Source: Lachnospiraceae bacterium | GTDB taxonomy: Bacteria > Bacillota > Clostridia > Lachnospirales > Lachnospiraceae | Direction: 5' to 3' | Length of the DNA: 33,069 nucleotides | NCBI GenBank assembly: GCA_017634975.1 | Contig: JAGBMJ010000143.1 | Span: 1-33,069 of the forward strand | Shown here: piece after piece, positions 24,479 to 31,121 of the stretch | How positions within the stretch are numbered: position 1 is the stretch's first letter | Layout: each line of letters opens with the position of its first letter | Notes under the pieces: model-generated | Seen by the model: only the letters and a program-made list of their open reading frames with translations | The model's database searches: none | Told to the model about the DNA's origin: nothing | Made by a program: the position numbers and the translations under genes

Positions 24479-24898
24479 TTGAATACGTTTCATCTGAAAA
24501 TCTATGAGTCAGACAGCGCCTTTTTTGAAGGCGAAGCGGAGATCGCGGTGATCCCCGTGGAGGACGGGGAATACGGTGTGATGGCAGGGCATGAGAATGC
24601 CGTGGTAGCCGTGATGCCGGGGATCATGCATTATCGTCCCGTGGGTGGGGAGATGCAGTATGCATCGGTCGGTAACGGCATGCTCCGTGTGGAAAAGAAC
24701 GATGTGCTGGTGCTGGTGGAAACTGCGGAGCGTCCCGAGGAGATCAATGAGGCACGTGCACGGGCGGCGGAGGAAGAGGCCCGGGAAGCCATGCTGCAGA
24801 AGAAGAGCTATCAGGAATACCGGCTTGCGGAGATCCAGCTGGAGCGGGAACTGGCCAGACTGAAGCTGATGGACTACCGGGATGGACCGGGAAACTAG
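24479..24898 (+). CDS. atpC: ATP synthase F1 subunit epsilon
   Basis: A 139-residue subunit that couples the gamma shaft to the c-ring and can inhibit ATP hydrolysis. The N-terminal beta sandwich shows 'FHLKIYESDSAFFEGEAEIA' and GEYGVMAGHENAVVAVMPG, and the C-terminal helices start at about 85 (AERPEEINEARARAAEEEA). Length and layout are normal. It starts at TTG 24479; GGAG lies 12 nt upstream, rather far, so translation may depend on coupling with atpD, which ends 20 nt before. It is the last gene of the operon; no terminator is seen directly after it, and a new promoter overlaps its end. Confidence 0.94.
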   Translation: MNTFHLKIYESDSAFFEGEAEIAVIPVEDGEYGVMAGHENAVVAVMPGIMHYRPVGGEMQYASVGNGMLRVEKNDVLVLVETAERPEEINEARARAAEEEAREAMLQKKSYQEYRLAEIQLERELARLKLMDYRDGPGN

Positions 24899-24924
24899 AC
24901 AAATGATGCAGAGTATGGTAGAAT
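24896..24924 (+). promoter_or_regulatory. Extended -10 promoter overlapping the atpC stop codon
   Basis: TAGACA (24896-24901), a 17-nt spacer and TAGAAT (24919-24924) preceded by TG one base before. It would give the small gene at 24978 its own transcript independent of the ATP synthase operon. Confidence 0.55.
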
Positions 24925-24977
24925 TCGCCTATATGTACGGAATTTAAGGAAAAATGGGTGAAGTCGGAGGAAGAATT

Positions 24978-25193
24978 ATGGCAGAACTGGACAGACAGGC
25001 AACGGAACTGGAAACCCTGATGCATTCGTTATCCTTTGCGGATGAAGGCGCCGGCGTGGTACAGACAGCAAATACAACCATGCGGCAGAAGGATATTGAT
25101 TTTCTGGTAGCGATCCTGCAGGAATTACAGGAATATCGTGAGATCGGAACGGCAGAGGAATGTCGTGCATACAAAGCAAAGGCGCTTGGCTGA
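24978..25193 (+). CDS. Small helical protein of unknown function (71 aa)
   Basis: A 71-residue soluble protein beginning MAELDRQATELETLMHSL and ending in EECRAYKAKALG, with predicted helices at both ends and no membrane segment or cysteine motif. GGAGG lies 7 nt before ATG 24978; an upstream in-frame ATG at 24954 would put this ribosome site inside the gene, so the shorter form is preferred. A promoter overlapping the atpC stop and a terminator-like hairpin after the gene make it a self-contained unit. I do not recognise the family, and its place after the ATP synthase operon need not mean a link in function. Confidence 0.7.
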   Translation: MAELDRQATELETLMHSLSFADEGAGVVQTANTTMRQKDIDFLVAILQELQEYREIGTAEECRAYKAKALG

Positions 25194-25241
25194 TCTTTGG
25201 ATGGAGAGCCTTTGGCGTGTTGTAAGGGAGTGTTGCTGAGA

Positions 25242-25276
25242 AGGGCGGGGCGTTACAGAACCTGCCCTCTTATTAT
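25242..25276 (+). terminator. Probable Rho-independent terminator after the 71-aa gene
   Basis: AGGGCGGG (25242-25249) pairs with CCTGCCCT (25261-25268, one G-T pair) around an 11-nt loop; the tail CTTATTATTT is T-rich but interrupted, so termination may be partial. Confidence 0.6.
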
Positions 25277-25321
25277 TTGTGTAGAAAGGGCATGAAAATG
25301 CCTGTGTTTTTTGGAGGAAGC

Positions 25322-26959
25322 ATGTCGGCACAGGTGAAAAAGTCCCTGGTGGTACAGGGAAGCATACTGGCGATCGCGGGACTGATCACAAAAGTGATCG
25401 GTTTTATTTACCGTATCCCGATGGCGAATATCCTGGGGAATACCGGAAATGGTCTGTATTCGGTGGCTTTCGGTATCTACAATATTGCTCTGACCCTGTC
25501 TTCCTACAGCATGCCGCTGGCGGTCTCGAAACTGATGAGTGCGCGGCTGGCCAAAGGACAGTATAAGAATGCCTATCGTCTGTTCCGCTGTGCACTGGCC
25601 TTTGCGATCGTAACCGGCAGTATCGCCTGTGCAGCACTCTTTTTCGGAGCGGAAGCTTTTGCGGGGATCTATCATAAAGAAGGATTGGAATACCCGCTGC
25701 GGGTATTGGCACCGACGGTATTTGTCGTTGCTTTATTGGGAACCTGCCGCGGATTTTTTCAGGGACACCGTAATATGGTACCGACAGCGGTCTCCCAGGT
25801 GATCGAGCAGATCGTTAATGCTATCGTGAGTGTGGCGGCGGCTTCGGCTTTTGTCCGGATCGCATCGGAACGGGTCGGGGCATCCGGCAGAGACGTACCG
25901 AATGTGGTCTCGGCTGCAGCGGCAGCCGGCGGGACCATGGGGACCTTTGCCGGTGCATTTACGGCGCTTCTGATCTTTGTTCTCATTTCTCTCGGAAGGC
26001 AGAAAGCACGCCGGATCGAACTTTCCGGGGAGGATCTGGCAGATGAGGATTACGGGCTGATCGCCAGAGCGATCCTGCTTACCATGCTTCCGGTGATCCT
26101 GAGCCAGACGATCTATCAGATCGGGTATACTCTGGATGATCTGCTTTTCGGTAACCTGATGGTGAAGAAGGGGTATGCCGAGAATACGGTCACCAGTATG
26201 CAGGGGGTATTCAACACACAGTACAATCAGATGGTAAATCTGCCGGTGGCGATCGCAACGGCGATGGCATCTGCAGCATTGCCGAGCATTGTAGCGTCTT
26301 TTGCCAGGGGCGAAACCGAACGGGTAAAGGAGAAGATCTCATCGGTACTGAAGGTAAATATGCTGATCGCCATTCCGGCAGCCGCCGGGTTGGCTGCATT
26401 GGCAGAGCCGGTGATGGGGGTTCTGTTCCCGAGACTGGGAGATTATATGCCAATGGCGGTGATGCTTTTGCGGACGGGTTCGTCGGCCGTTGTATTTTAT
26501 GCATTATCTACCCTGACCACTTCGATCCTGCAGGGAAGCGACCGTATGCGTCTGCCGGTGATCCATTCGGCCATCTCGCTTACGATCCATGTGATCCTTG
26601 TGGCCGTCTGTGCATGGTTTACCGATCTGGGCGTGTATGGCCTGATCATCGGTAATGTCACGTTCCCGTTGCTGGTATGTACACTCAACTGCCGCAGCGT
26701 GGCAAAACGGGTGGGGTACTGTTTCCAATGGAAGAATACCTTTATCAAACCGGCAGCGGCTGCGATCGTTATGGGCGTCGTGGCATTCGGCATCTATACA
26801 TCGATTGCGGATGCTCTCGGTATGCTGGTGGCCATGATCGTGGCAATATGTGCTGCCGTGGCCGTCTATGGCGGTATGCTGCTGGTACTGAAGGCGGTGA
26901 CGCTCAGTGAATTAAAAGCGATGCCCCTGATCGGAAAATTCTTTCGGAAAAGAACGTAA
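25322..26959 (+). CDS. SpoVB/MurJ-like polysaccharide or lipid-linked precursor flippase
   Basis: A 545-residue integral membrane protein of the MOP/PST exporter superfamily, with about 14 hydrophobic helices. The opening 'QGSILAIAGLITKVIGFIYR' followed by IPMANILGNTGNGLY is the typical start of the Firmicutes SpoVB/YtgP group, which moves lipid-linked wall or polysaccharide precursors across the membrane. It may serve in peptidoglycan synthesis, spore cortex or capsule export; the sequence alone does not decide. The start is uncertain: ATG 25322 has GGAGGA only 3 nt upstream but fits family starts, whereas ATG 25298 has AAAGGG 7 nt upstream and would add eight residues. No sporulation gene is adjacent. 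Confidence 0.9.
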   Translation: MSAQVKKSLVVQGSILAIAGLITKVIGFIYRIPMANILGNTGNGLYSVAFGIYNIALTLSSYSMPLAVSKLMSARLAKGQYKNAYRLFRCALAFAIVTGSIACAALFFGAEAFAGIYHKEGLEYPLRVLAPTVFVVALLGTCRGFFQGHRNMVPTAVSQVIEQIVNAIVSVAAASAFVRIASERVGASGRDVPNVVSAAAAAGGTMGTFAGAFTALLIFVLISLGRQKARRIELSGEDLADEDYGLIARAILLTMLPVILSQTIYQIGYTLDDLLFGNLMVKKGYAENTVTSMQGVFNTQYNQMVNLPVAIATAMASAALPSIVASFARGETERVKEKISSVLKVNMLIAIPAAAGLAALAEPVMGVLFPRLGDYMPMAVMLLRTGSSAVVFYALSTLTTSILQGSDRMRLPVIHSAISLTIHVILVAVCAWFTDLGVYGLIIGNVTFPLLVCTLNCRSVAKRVGYCFQWKNTFIKPAAAAIVMGVVAFGIYTSIADALGMLVAMIVAICAAVAVYGGMLLVLKAVTLSELKAMPLIGKFFRKRT

Positions 26960-27017
26960 ATAAGCCTTCCCGCTTTGGGAAAGATGCCCGAGGGGCGGAT
27001 GAGGAGTTTTGAACAGT

Positions 27018-29402
27018 ATGAAATTAAGCGACTTAAAACAGGGCGAAAAAGCAAGGATCACAGATGTTGGCGGAGAGGGAGCTCTCAGGCAGCACTTTTT
27101 GGATATGGGACTGATCCCGGGAGCGGATGTGGAACTGGTGAAGTTTGCCCCCATGGGTGATCCGGTGGAGTATCGTGTATACGGCTATGAACTGACCCTG
27201 CGTCTGGCAGATGCAGAGCAGATCACCGTGGAAGAACTTCCCCATAAAAAAGAAACATCTCCTGACGGAGAAACTCTGAAGCCGCGCAAAGACGCGTCGG
27301 GTTCCCGTGATCACAGATCACGATCAGAAGCAGAGCATCCGGGTCTGGGGGAAGAAGGACGCTATCATGAAAAAGAAACGGAGAATCCCCTGCCGGAGGG
27401 AACGCCGCTGACCTTTGCACTGGTCGGCAACCAGAACAGCGGAAAGACCACGCTGTTTAACCAGCTGACCGGATCGAACCAGCATGTCGGAAACTTTCCG
27501 GGGGTTACGGTCGATCGCAAGGATGGAGAGATCCGCGGACAGAAGGGGACGCTGATCACGGACCTGCCGGGCATCTATTCCATGTCGCCGTATACCAGTG
27601 AAGAGATCGTTTCCAGGGATTTTGTCCTGAAGGAAAAGCCCAAGGCGATCATAAATATCGTGGATGTGACCAGTATCGGGCGGAATCTGTATTTGACGAT
27701 GCAGCTGCTCGAGATGGGACTGCCGATGGTGGTAGCACTCAATATGATGGATGAGATGATCGGCAACGGCGGCTATGTGGACATCAACGCGATGGAGGAG
27801 ATGCTGGGTGTGCCGGTTGTGCCGATCTCGGCAGCAAAGAATGAGGGTGTGGATGAACTGGTGCATCATGCGATCCATGTGGCGAAATATCAGGAAACAC
27901 CGACGGTGCAGGATTTTTGCGACAGTACGGATCATGGCGGTGCCGTACACCGCTGTATTCATGCAGTGATGCATCTGATTGAGGATCACGCGGTGAATGC
28001 GGGGATCCCCGTACGGTTTGCGGCAGCCAAGCTGATCGAAGGAGATCAGCTGCTTCTGGAACAGCTGGCGCTGGAGCAGAATGAAAAAGAGATGCTGGAG
28101 CATATCGTGCTGCAGATGGAAAAAGAGCGTGGTATGGATCACAGTGCGGCGATGGCGGAAATGCGCTACGCCTACATCAATAAGGTGTGCGACCGCTGTG
28201 TGGAAAAGCCGGCGGAGAGTAAGGAACATATCCGCAGCCGGCAGCTGGATCGTGTGCTGACCGGCAAATATACCGCGATCCCGGTGTTTGTACTGGTGAT
28301 GGCAGCCGTGTTCTTCCTGACCTTCGGTTTGATCGGGCCGTTTCTGCAGGACCTGCTGGCGGCAGGGATTGAAAAACTGGGAAGTGTTGTGGATGGCATG
28401 ATGGATGCAGGGCAGGTGAACTATGCCGTGCGCAGTCTGGTGATGGACGGGATCTTTGAAGGCGTGGGAAGCGTGGTCAGTTTCCTGCCGATCATCGTGA
28501 CCATGTTTTTCTTTCTCTCTCTTCTGGAGGACAGCGGGTATATCGCGCGTGTAGCGTTTGTGATGGACAAGCTGCTGCGAAAGATCGGCCTGTCCGGGCG
28601 CAGTATCGTGCCGATGCTGATCGGGTTTGGCTGTACGGTGCCGGCGGTCATGTCCACACGTACCCTGCCCTCGGCAAGGGACCGCAGGATGACGATACTG
28701 CTCACGCCGTTTATGTCCTGTACGGCCAAGCTGCCCATCTATGGTTTCTTTGTGAGTGCATTCTTTCCGGAGTACAGCTGGCAGATCATCACGGGACTGT
28801 ATCTGCTGGGGATCGTTACCGGGATCCTGGTATCCTTATTGTTTAAGAAGACACTGTTCAAAGGTGAGGCGGTACCGTTTGTGATGGAACTGCCCAATTA
28901 CCGTATGCCGGGGGCGAAGAATGTGCTGCAGCTTTTGTGGGAAAAAGCCAAGGACTTTCTGCAGAGAGCCTTTTCCGTGATCCTGATCGCGACGATCGTG
29001 GTATGGTTCTTAAAGAGCTTTGATCTGCGATTTGAACTGGTAGAGGATGCGCACAGCAGCATCCTGGCAATGATCGCCGGATGGTTCGTTCCTTTGATGC
29101 AGCCGGTCGGAATGGGAGACTGGCGTATCATCACGGCACTGGTGAGCGGGTTTATGGCGAAGGAAAGTATGGTCTCCACTATGGAAGTGCTCTTTGCACC
29201 GGAGGGGGTAGCAGGCGTGATCCCGACGGCGGCAGCGGCTGCAATGCTGGTCTTTTCGCTGCTCTATACTCCCTGTGTGGCTGCAGTGGCATCCATCCGC
29301 CGGGAACTGGGAAATAAGTGGGCGATGTGTGTGGTGCTGTGGCAGTGCGGGATCGCGTGGGTGGCGGCCCTGCTGGTAAATCTGCTCTGCTCCGGTCTGT
29401 AA
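27018..29402 (+). CDS. feoB: FeoA-FeoB fusion, ferrous iron transporter
   Basis: A 794-residue fusion of the two Feo proteins. Residues 1-75 are an FeoA SH3-like domain (MKLSDLKQGEKARITDVGG, FLDMGLIPGADVELV). A charged, probably disordered linker of about 50 residues follows. FeoB begins near 130 with its G-protein domain: G1 GNQNSGKT (137-144), G3 DLPG (182-185) and G4 NMMD (242-245). The membrane part contains the gate motifs GFGCTVPAVMSTRTLPSARD and FMSCTAKLPIYGFF, each with its conserved cysteine. It imports Fe(II), coupled to GTP hydrolysis. ATG 27018 has GAGGAG 11 nt upstream; TTG 27009 is only 2 nt from it. No FeoC gene follows and I see no recognisable Fur box; the flippase gene ends 58 nt upstream. 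Confidence 0.96.
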   Translation: MKLSDLKQGEKARITDVGGEGALRQHFLDMGLIPGADVELVKFAPMGDPVEYRVYGYELTLRLADAEQITVEELPHKKETSPDGETLKPRKDASGSRDHRSRSEAEHPGLGEEGRYHEKETENPLPEGTPLTFALVGNQNSGKTTLFNQLTGSNQHVGNFPGVTVDRKDGEIRGQKGTLITDLPGIYSMSPYTSEEIVSRDFVLKEKPKAIINIVDVTSIGRNLYLTMQLLEMGLPMVVALNMMDEMIGNGGYVDINAMEEMLGVPVVPISAAKNEGVDELVHHAIHVAKYQETPTVQDFCDSTDHGGAVHRCIHAVMHLIEDHAVNAGIPVRFAAAKLIEGDQLLLEQLALEQNEKEMLEHIVLQMEKERGMDHSAAMAEMRYAYINKVCDRCVEKPAESKEHIRSRQLDRVLTGKYTAIPVFVLVMAAVFFLTFGLIGPFLQDLLAAGIEKLGSVVDGMMDAGQVNYAVRSLVMDGIFEGVGSVVSFLPIIVTMFFFLSLLEDSGYIARVAFVMDKLLRKIGLSGRSIVPMLIGFGCTVPAVMSTRTLPSARDRRMTILLTPFMSCTAKLPIYGFFVSAFFPEYSWQIITGLYLLGIVTGILVSLLFKKTLFKGEAVPFVMELPNYRMPGAKNVLQLLWEKAKDFLQRAFSVILIATIVVWFLKSFDLRFELVEDAHSSILAMIAGWFVPLMQPVGMGDWRIITALVSGFMAKESMVSTMEVLFAPEGVAGVIPTAAAAAMLVFSLLYTPCVAAVASIRRELGNKWAMCVVLWQCGIAWVAALLVNLLCSGL

Positions 29403-29441
29403 TACGTATACTTACTTTTGCCAACCTGATATAACGGAATG

Positions 29442-29490
29442 AAAAGACACATTATCATATGACTTTGGTCATAAGGATAATGTGTCTTTT
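29442..29490. terminator. 15-bp perfect hairpin: feoB terminator and first copy of a shared element
   Basis: AAAAGACACATTATC (29442-29456) is the exact reverse complement of GATAATGTGTCTTTT (29476-29490). The loop holds a second perfect stem, ATGAC-tttg-GTCAT (29459-29472). With A4 and T4 at its ends it can terminate transcription from either side, and it probably ends the feoB mRNA. Its inner stem and right arm belong to the element repeated before the pilin-like gene. Confidence 0.8.
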
Positions 29491-29524
29491 GTCACTATAC
29501 CGGCGGATGCATATGGATTATAAT
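29459..29524 (+). promoter_or_regulatory. Regulated promoter, copy 1 of the TGAC-N4-GTCA element
   Basis: The palindrome ATGAC-tttg-GTCAT (29459-29472) is followed by GATAATGTGTCTTTTGTCACTA (to 29497) and then, 22 nt after the last base, by a perfect TATAAT (29519-29524). There is no good -35 hexamer (TATACC at 29496-29501), which fits a promoter needing an activator. The same element stands at the same distance from TATAAT at 30082-30146. Confidence 0.55.
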
Positions 29525-29567
29525 GACCACTATGGCAAAAAATCAGTGCATTCGGGGAGGATAACGC

Positions 29568-30068
29568 TTGATGATACCTATGGGATACGGGAAAAGCTCG
29601 CTGGGAACCTGTTTTGGAGTATTCATTATCCTGGGCGGAGTCTGGCTTACGACAACGCTGGTGAAAAGCGGTGCGGACATGGCGGATGCAAGGTATATCA
29701 TGATCGGCGCTGTTTTACCGGCGTTTCTGTTTATTATGATGGATCTGACAAATAATCTGAAGAACCGGAACAATATCGAGTATATGCATCGGATGCTGGA
29801 GTATCCCGCGGTGAAAGGAAAGATCGTAGAGATCAAAAAATACCGTTTTCATTTTGGAGTCCGTGAGGAGATCACTTCCGATCAATTTCATTATCGCAGT
29901 TACGTATACCGTGTCGTAGCATCCTTTTATGATGAAAAAAACAGATGTGAAAAAAAGGTTGTTTCCGAATTTTATGCGCGGGATCCCAGACGGTGGATAC
30001 TGTCGGATCGTGTGGATATTCATTATTCTCCGGCCGGAGAGTGTTGGATCGAATTGGATGAAAAATAG
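29568..30068 (+). CDS. DUF3592-like membrane protein
   Basis: A 166-residue protein with two membrane segments (about 11-30 and 40-58) followed by a soluble, beta-rich domain (about 75-166). That domain reads AVKGKIVEIKKYRF, YRSYVYRVVASFYDE, then DRVDIHYSPAGECW, a pattern seen in DUF3592-type domains (a 'G-x-V' opening and a 'V-x-V-x-Y-x-P' ending). Function is unknown. GGGGAGG lies 7 nt before TTG 29568 and 10 nt before ATG 29571; either could be the start and the product differs by one residue. It shares a promoter element with the pilin-like gene downstream, which suggests joint regulation. Confidence 0.75.
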   Translation: MMIPMGYGKSSLGTCFGVFIILGGVWLTTTLVKSGADMADARYIMIGAVLPAFLFIMMDLTNNLKNRNNIEYMHRMLEYPAVKGKIVEIKKYRFHFGVREEITSDQFHYRSYVYRVVASFYDEKNRCEKKVVSEFYARDPRRWILSDRVDIHYSPAGECWIELDEK

Positions 30069-30114
30069 ACACGGCTTCATGTGACAAAAGTCATATTGAT
30101 AATATGTCTTTTTT
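30067..30114 (+). terminator. Hairpin and T-run after the DUF3592-like gene
   Basis: AGACA (30067-30071, overlapping the stop codon) can pair with TGTCT (30105-30109), and inside ATGTGAC (30079-30085) pairs with GTCATAT (30090-30096, one G-T pair) around AAAA. Six T follow (30109-30114). It is weaker than the copy at 29442-29490. Confidence 0.5.
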
Positions 30115-30146
30115 CACTACCAGCTATTTCTTCGTTTGTATATAAT
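30082..30146 (+). promoter_or_regulatory. Regulated promoter, copy 2 of the TGAC-N4-GTCA element
   Basis: TGAC-aaaa-GTCA (30082-30093), then GATAAT, TGTCTTTT and TCACTA as in copy 1, and a perfect TATAAT at 30141-30146. The distance from palindrome centre to TATAAT is 53.5 bp, identical to copy 1. The -35 position (TACCAG) is again far from consensus. Confidence 0.55.
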
Positions 30147-30231
30147 GCGCTTGTAACGGATCAGAACCAAAAGTTCTTACGGCTGCGGCAGCCGGAAATG
30201 AAAATTCTGCTTCACAAACGGAGGAATGATA

Positions 30232-30795
30232 ATGAAAAGATACAGGAACAACAAAGGGTTCTCATTGGTTGAACTGATCATTGTGGTTGCGATCATAGCG
30301 GTACTGGTGGGTGTACTGGCACCGCAGCTGATAAGGTATGTTGAAAAAGGAAAAGTATCTGCCGATACCGAGTTTTGCGATACACTGCACAGCGCGATCA
30401 CTTATGCATTGATGGACTACGATGTACAGACGGCAACGGATGGCAGTACGCATTGGATCCATGAACTTACAAGACCTTATCCGGGATATACACTGCCTTT
30501 GTGTGATATCGATACCAGCCCGCTTCCGGTTCAGTACAGACATTGCAAGTTTACGGAAACCGTAGCGGAGATCATGGGATTTAATCCGTGGGATTGCACG
30601 CCGGAAGAGCTGGGACTGCTGTCGACGCCAATGTCCGGATACGTTTTGGAACCCTATGCACTTGTGAATGATACCGGCACAGCGTTTGCTGTACTTCTGG
30701 ATTATTCCGATCGTACCGGAAACAGGGATGGTGTTATGTTCGGATACGATCATTATCAGAATCTGGAAGATTCCAAGGTGATCTATATAAAATAA
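30232..30795 (+). CDS. Orphan type IV prepilin-like protein
   Basis: A 187-residue prepilin-like protein. The leader MKRYRNNKG is followed by FSLVELIIVVAIIAVLVGVL: prepilin peptidase would cut after G9, leaving an N-terminal phenylalanine to be methylated and the glutamate E5 needed for assembly. The rest is a soluble globular domain (about 35-187) with an N-terminal helix stem (APQLIRYVEKGKVSADTEFCDTL) and several beta-like stretches, ending in a YIK tail. I start at ATG 30232 because GGAGG lies 7 nt upstream; ATG 30226 is 1 nt from it. No pilus assembly ATPase, platform protein or peptidase gene is in the window, so its machinery must be encoded elsewhere, or it may act as a minor pseudopilin. 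Confidence 0.9.
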   Translation: MKRYRNNKGFSLVELIIVVAIIAVLVGVLAPQLIRYVEKGKVSADTEFCDTLHSAITYALMDYDVQTATDGSTHWIHELTRPYPGYTLPLCDIDTSPLPVQYRHCKFTETVAEIMGFNPWDCTPEELGLLSTPMSGYVLEPYALVNDTGTAFAVLLDYSDRTGNRDGVMFGYDHYQNLEDSKVIYIK

Positions 30796-30808
30796 ATATC
30801 GGAAACCA

Positions 30809-30837
30809 TTGTAAACGGATGCCGGATGACGTATAAT
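30809..30837 (+). promoter_or_regulatory. Sigma-A promoter of the small membrane protein / sensor kinase operon
   Basis: TTGTAA (30809-30814), a 17-nt spacer and a perfect TATAAT (30832-30837), just after the pilin-like gene. Transcription should start near 30844. Confidence 0.8.
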
Positions 30838-30872
30838 CTTTAAGGAATAAAAGATCGGAGAAACGATTTACA

Positions 30873-31103
30873 ATGAAACTGGTAATTCTTATAATCGCAA
30901 TGATTTTTGTGATCGGCTGGGCAGGCTGGATCATCGTCAATCCGGATGGATATCGTACCTATCTGCAGAATCATCCGGAGATGGACAAGAACGGGACATG
31001 GAGCGATGCATCGGATGCAAAGCTTCGGATCACCGGAGTGCTGATCATTGCAGCGATGCTGGCTTGCGGATTCTTCTGGCTGAAGCTGACCGGGGTGATT
31101 TGA
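30873..31103 (+). CDS. Small two-helix membrane protein (DUF6199-like)
   Basis: A 76-residue protein with two membrane helices (about 2-23 and 51-72) and a short charged loop (NPDGYRTYLQNHPEMDKNGTWSDASDAKLR). A first helix ending in a WIIVNP-like turn, an aspartate/serine-rich loop and 'LRITGVLIIAA' at the second helix resemble small proteins annotated as DUF6199. GGAG lies 12 nt upstream of ATG 30873. It ends 18 nt before the sensor kinase gene and shares its promoter, so it may be an accessory membrane factor of that kinase; this rests on position only. Confidence 0.7.
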   Translation: MKLVILIIAMIFVIGWAGWIIVNPDGYRTYLQNHPEMDKNGTWSDASDAKLRITGVLIIAAMLACGFFWLKLTGVI

Positions 31104-31121
31104 TCTCCTTTTCTGCAGCGG

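Noticed and set aside
27324-28229. A 301-codon open frame on the minus strand
   Set aside because: Antisense to the FeoB G-protein domain; the product is histidine-rich and low in hydrophobic order, a shadow frame.
29459-29755. A 98-codon plus-strand frame across the promoter of the DUF3592-like gene
   Set aside because: It begins inside the hairpin element, lacks a ribosome site and overlaps the true gene in another frame.
29442-30146. The two hairpin elements as the start of a CRISPR array or an insertion sequence
   Set aside because: Only two copies, more than 600 bp apart, with a real gene between them and a fixed distance to TATAAT; no direct target duplications or transposase.
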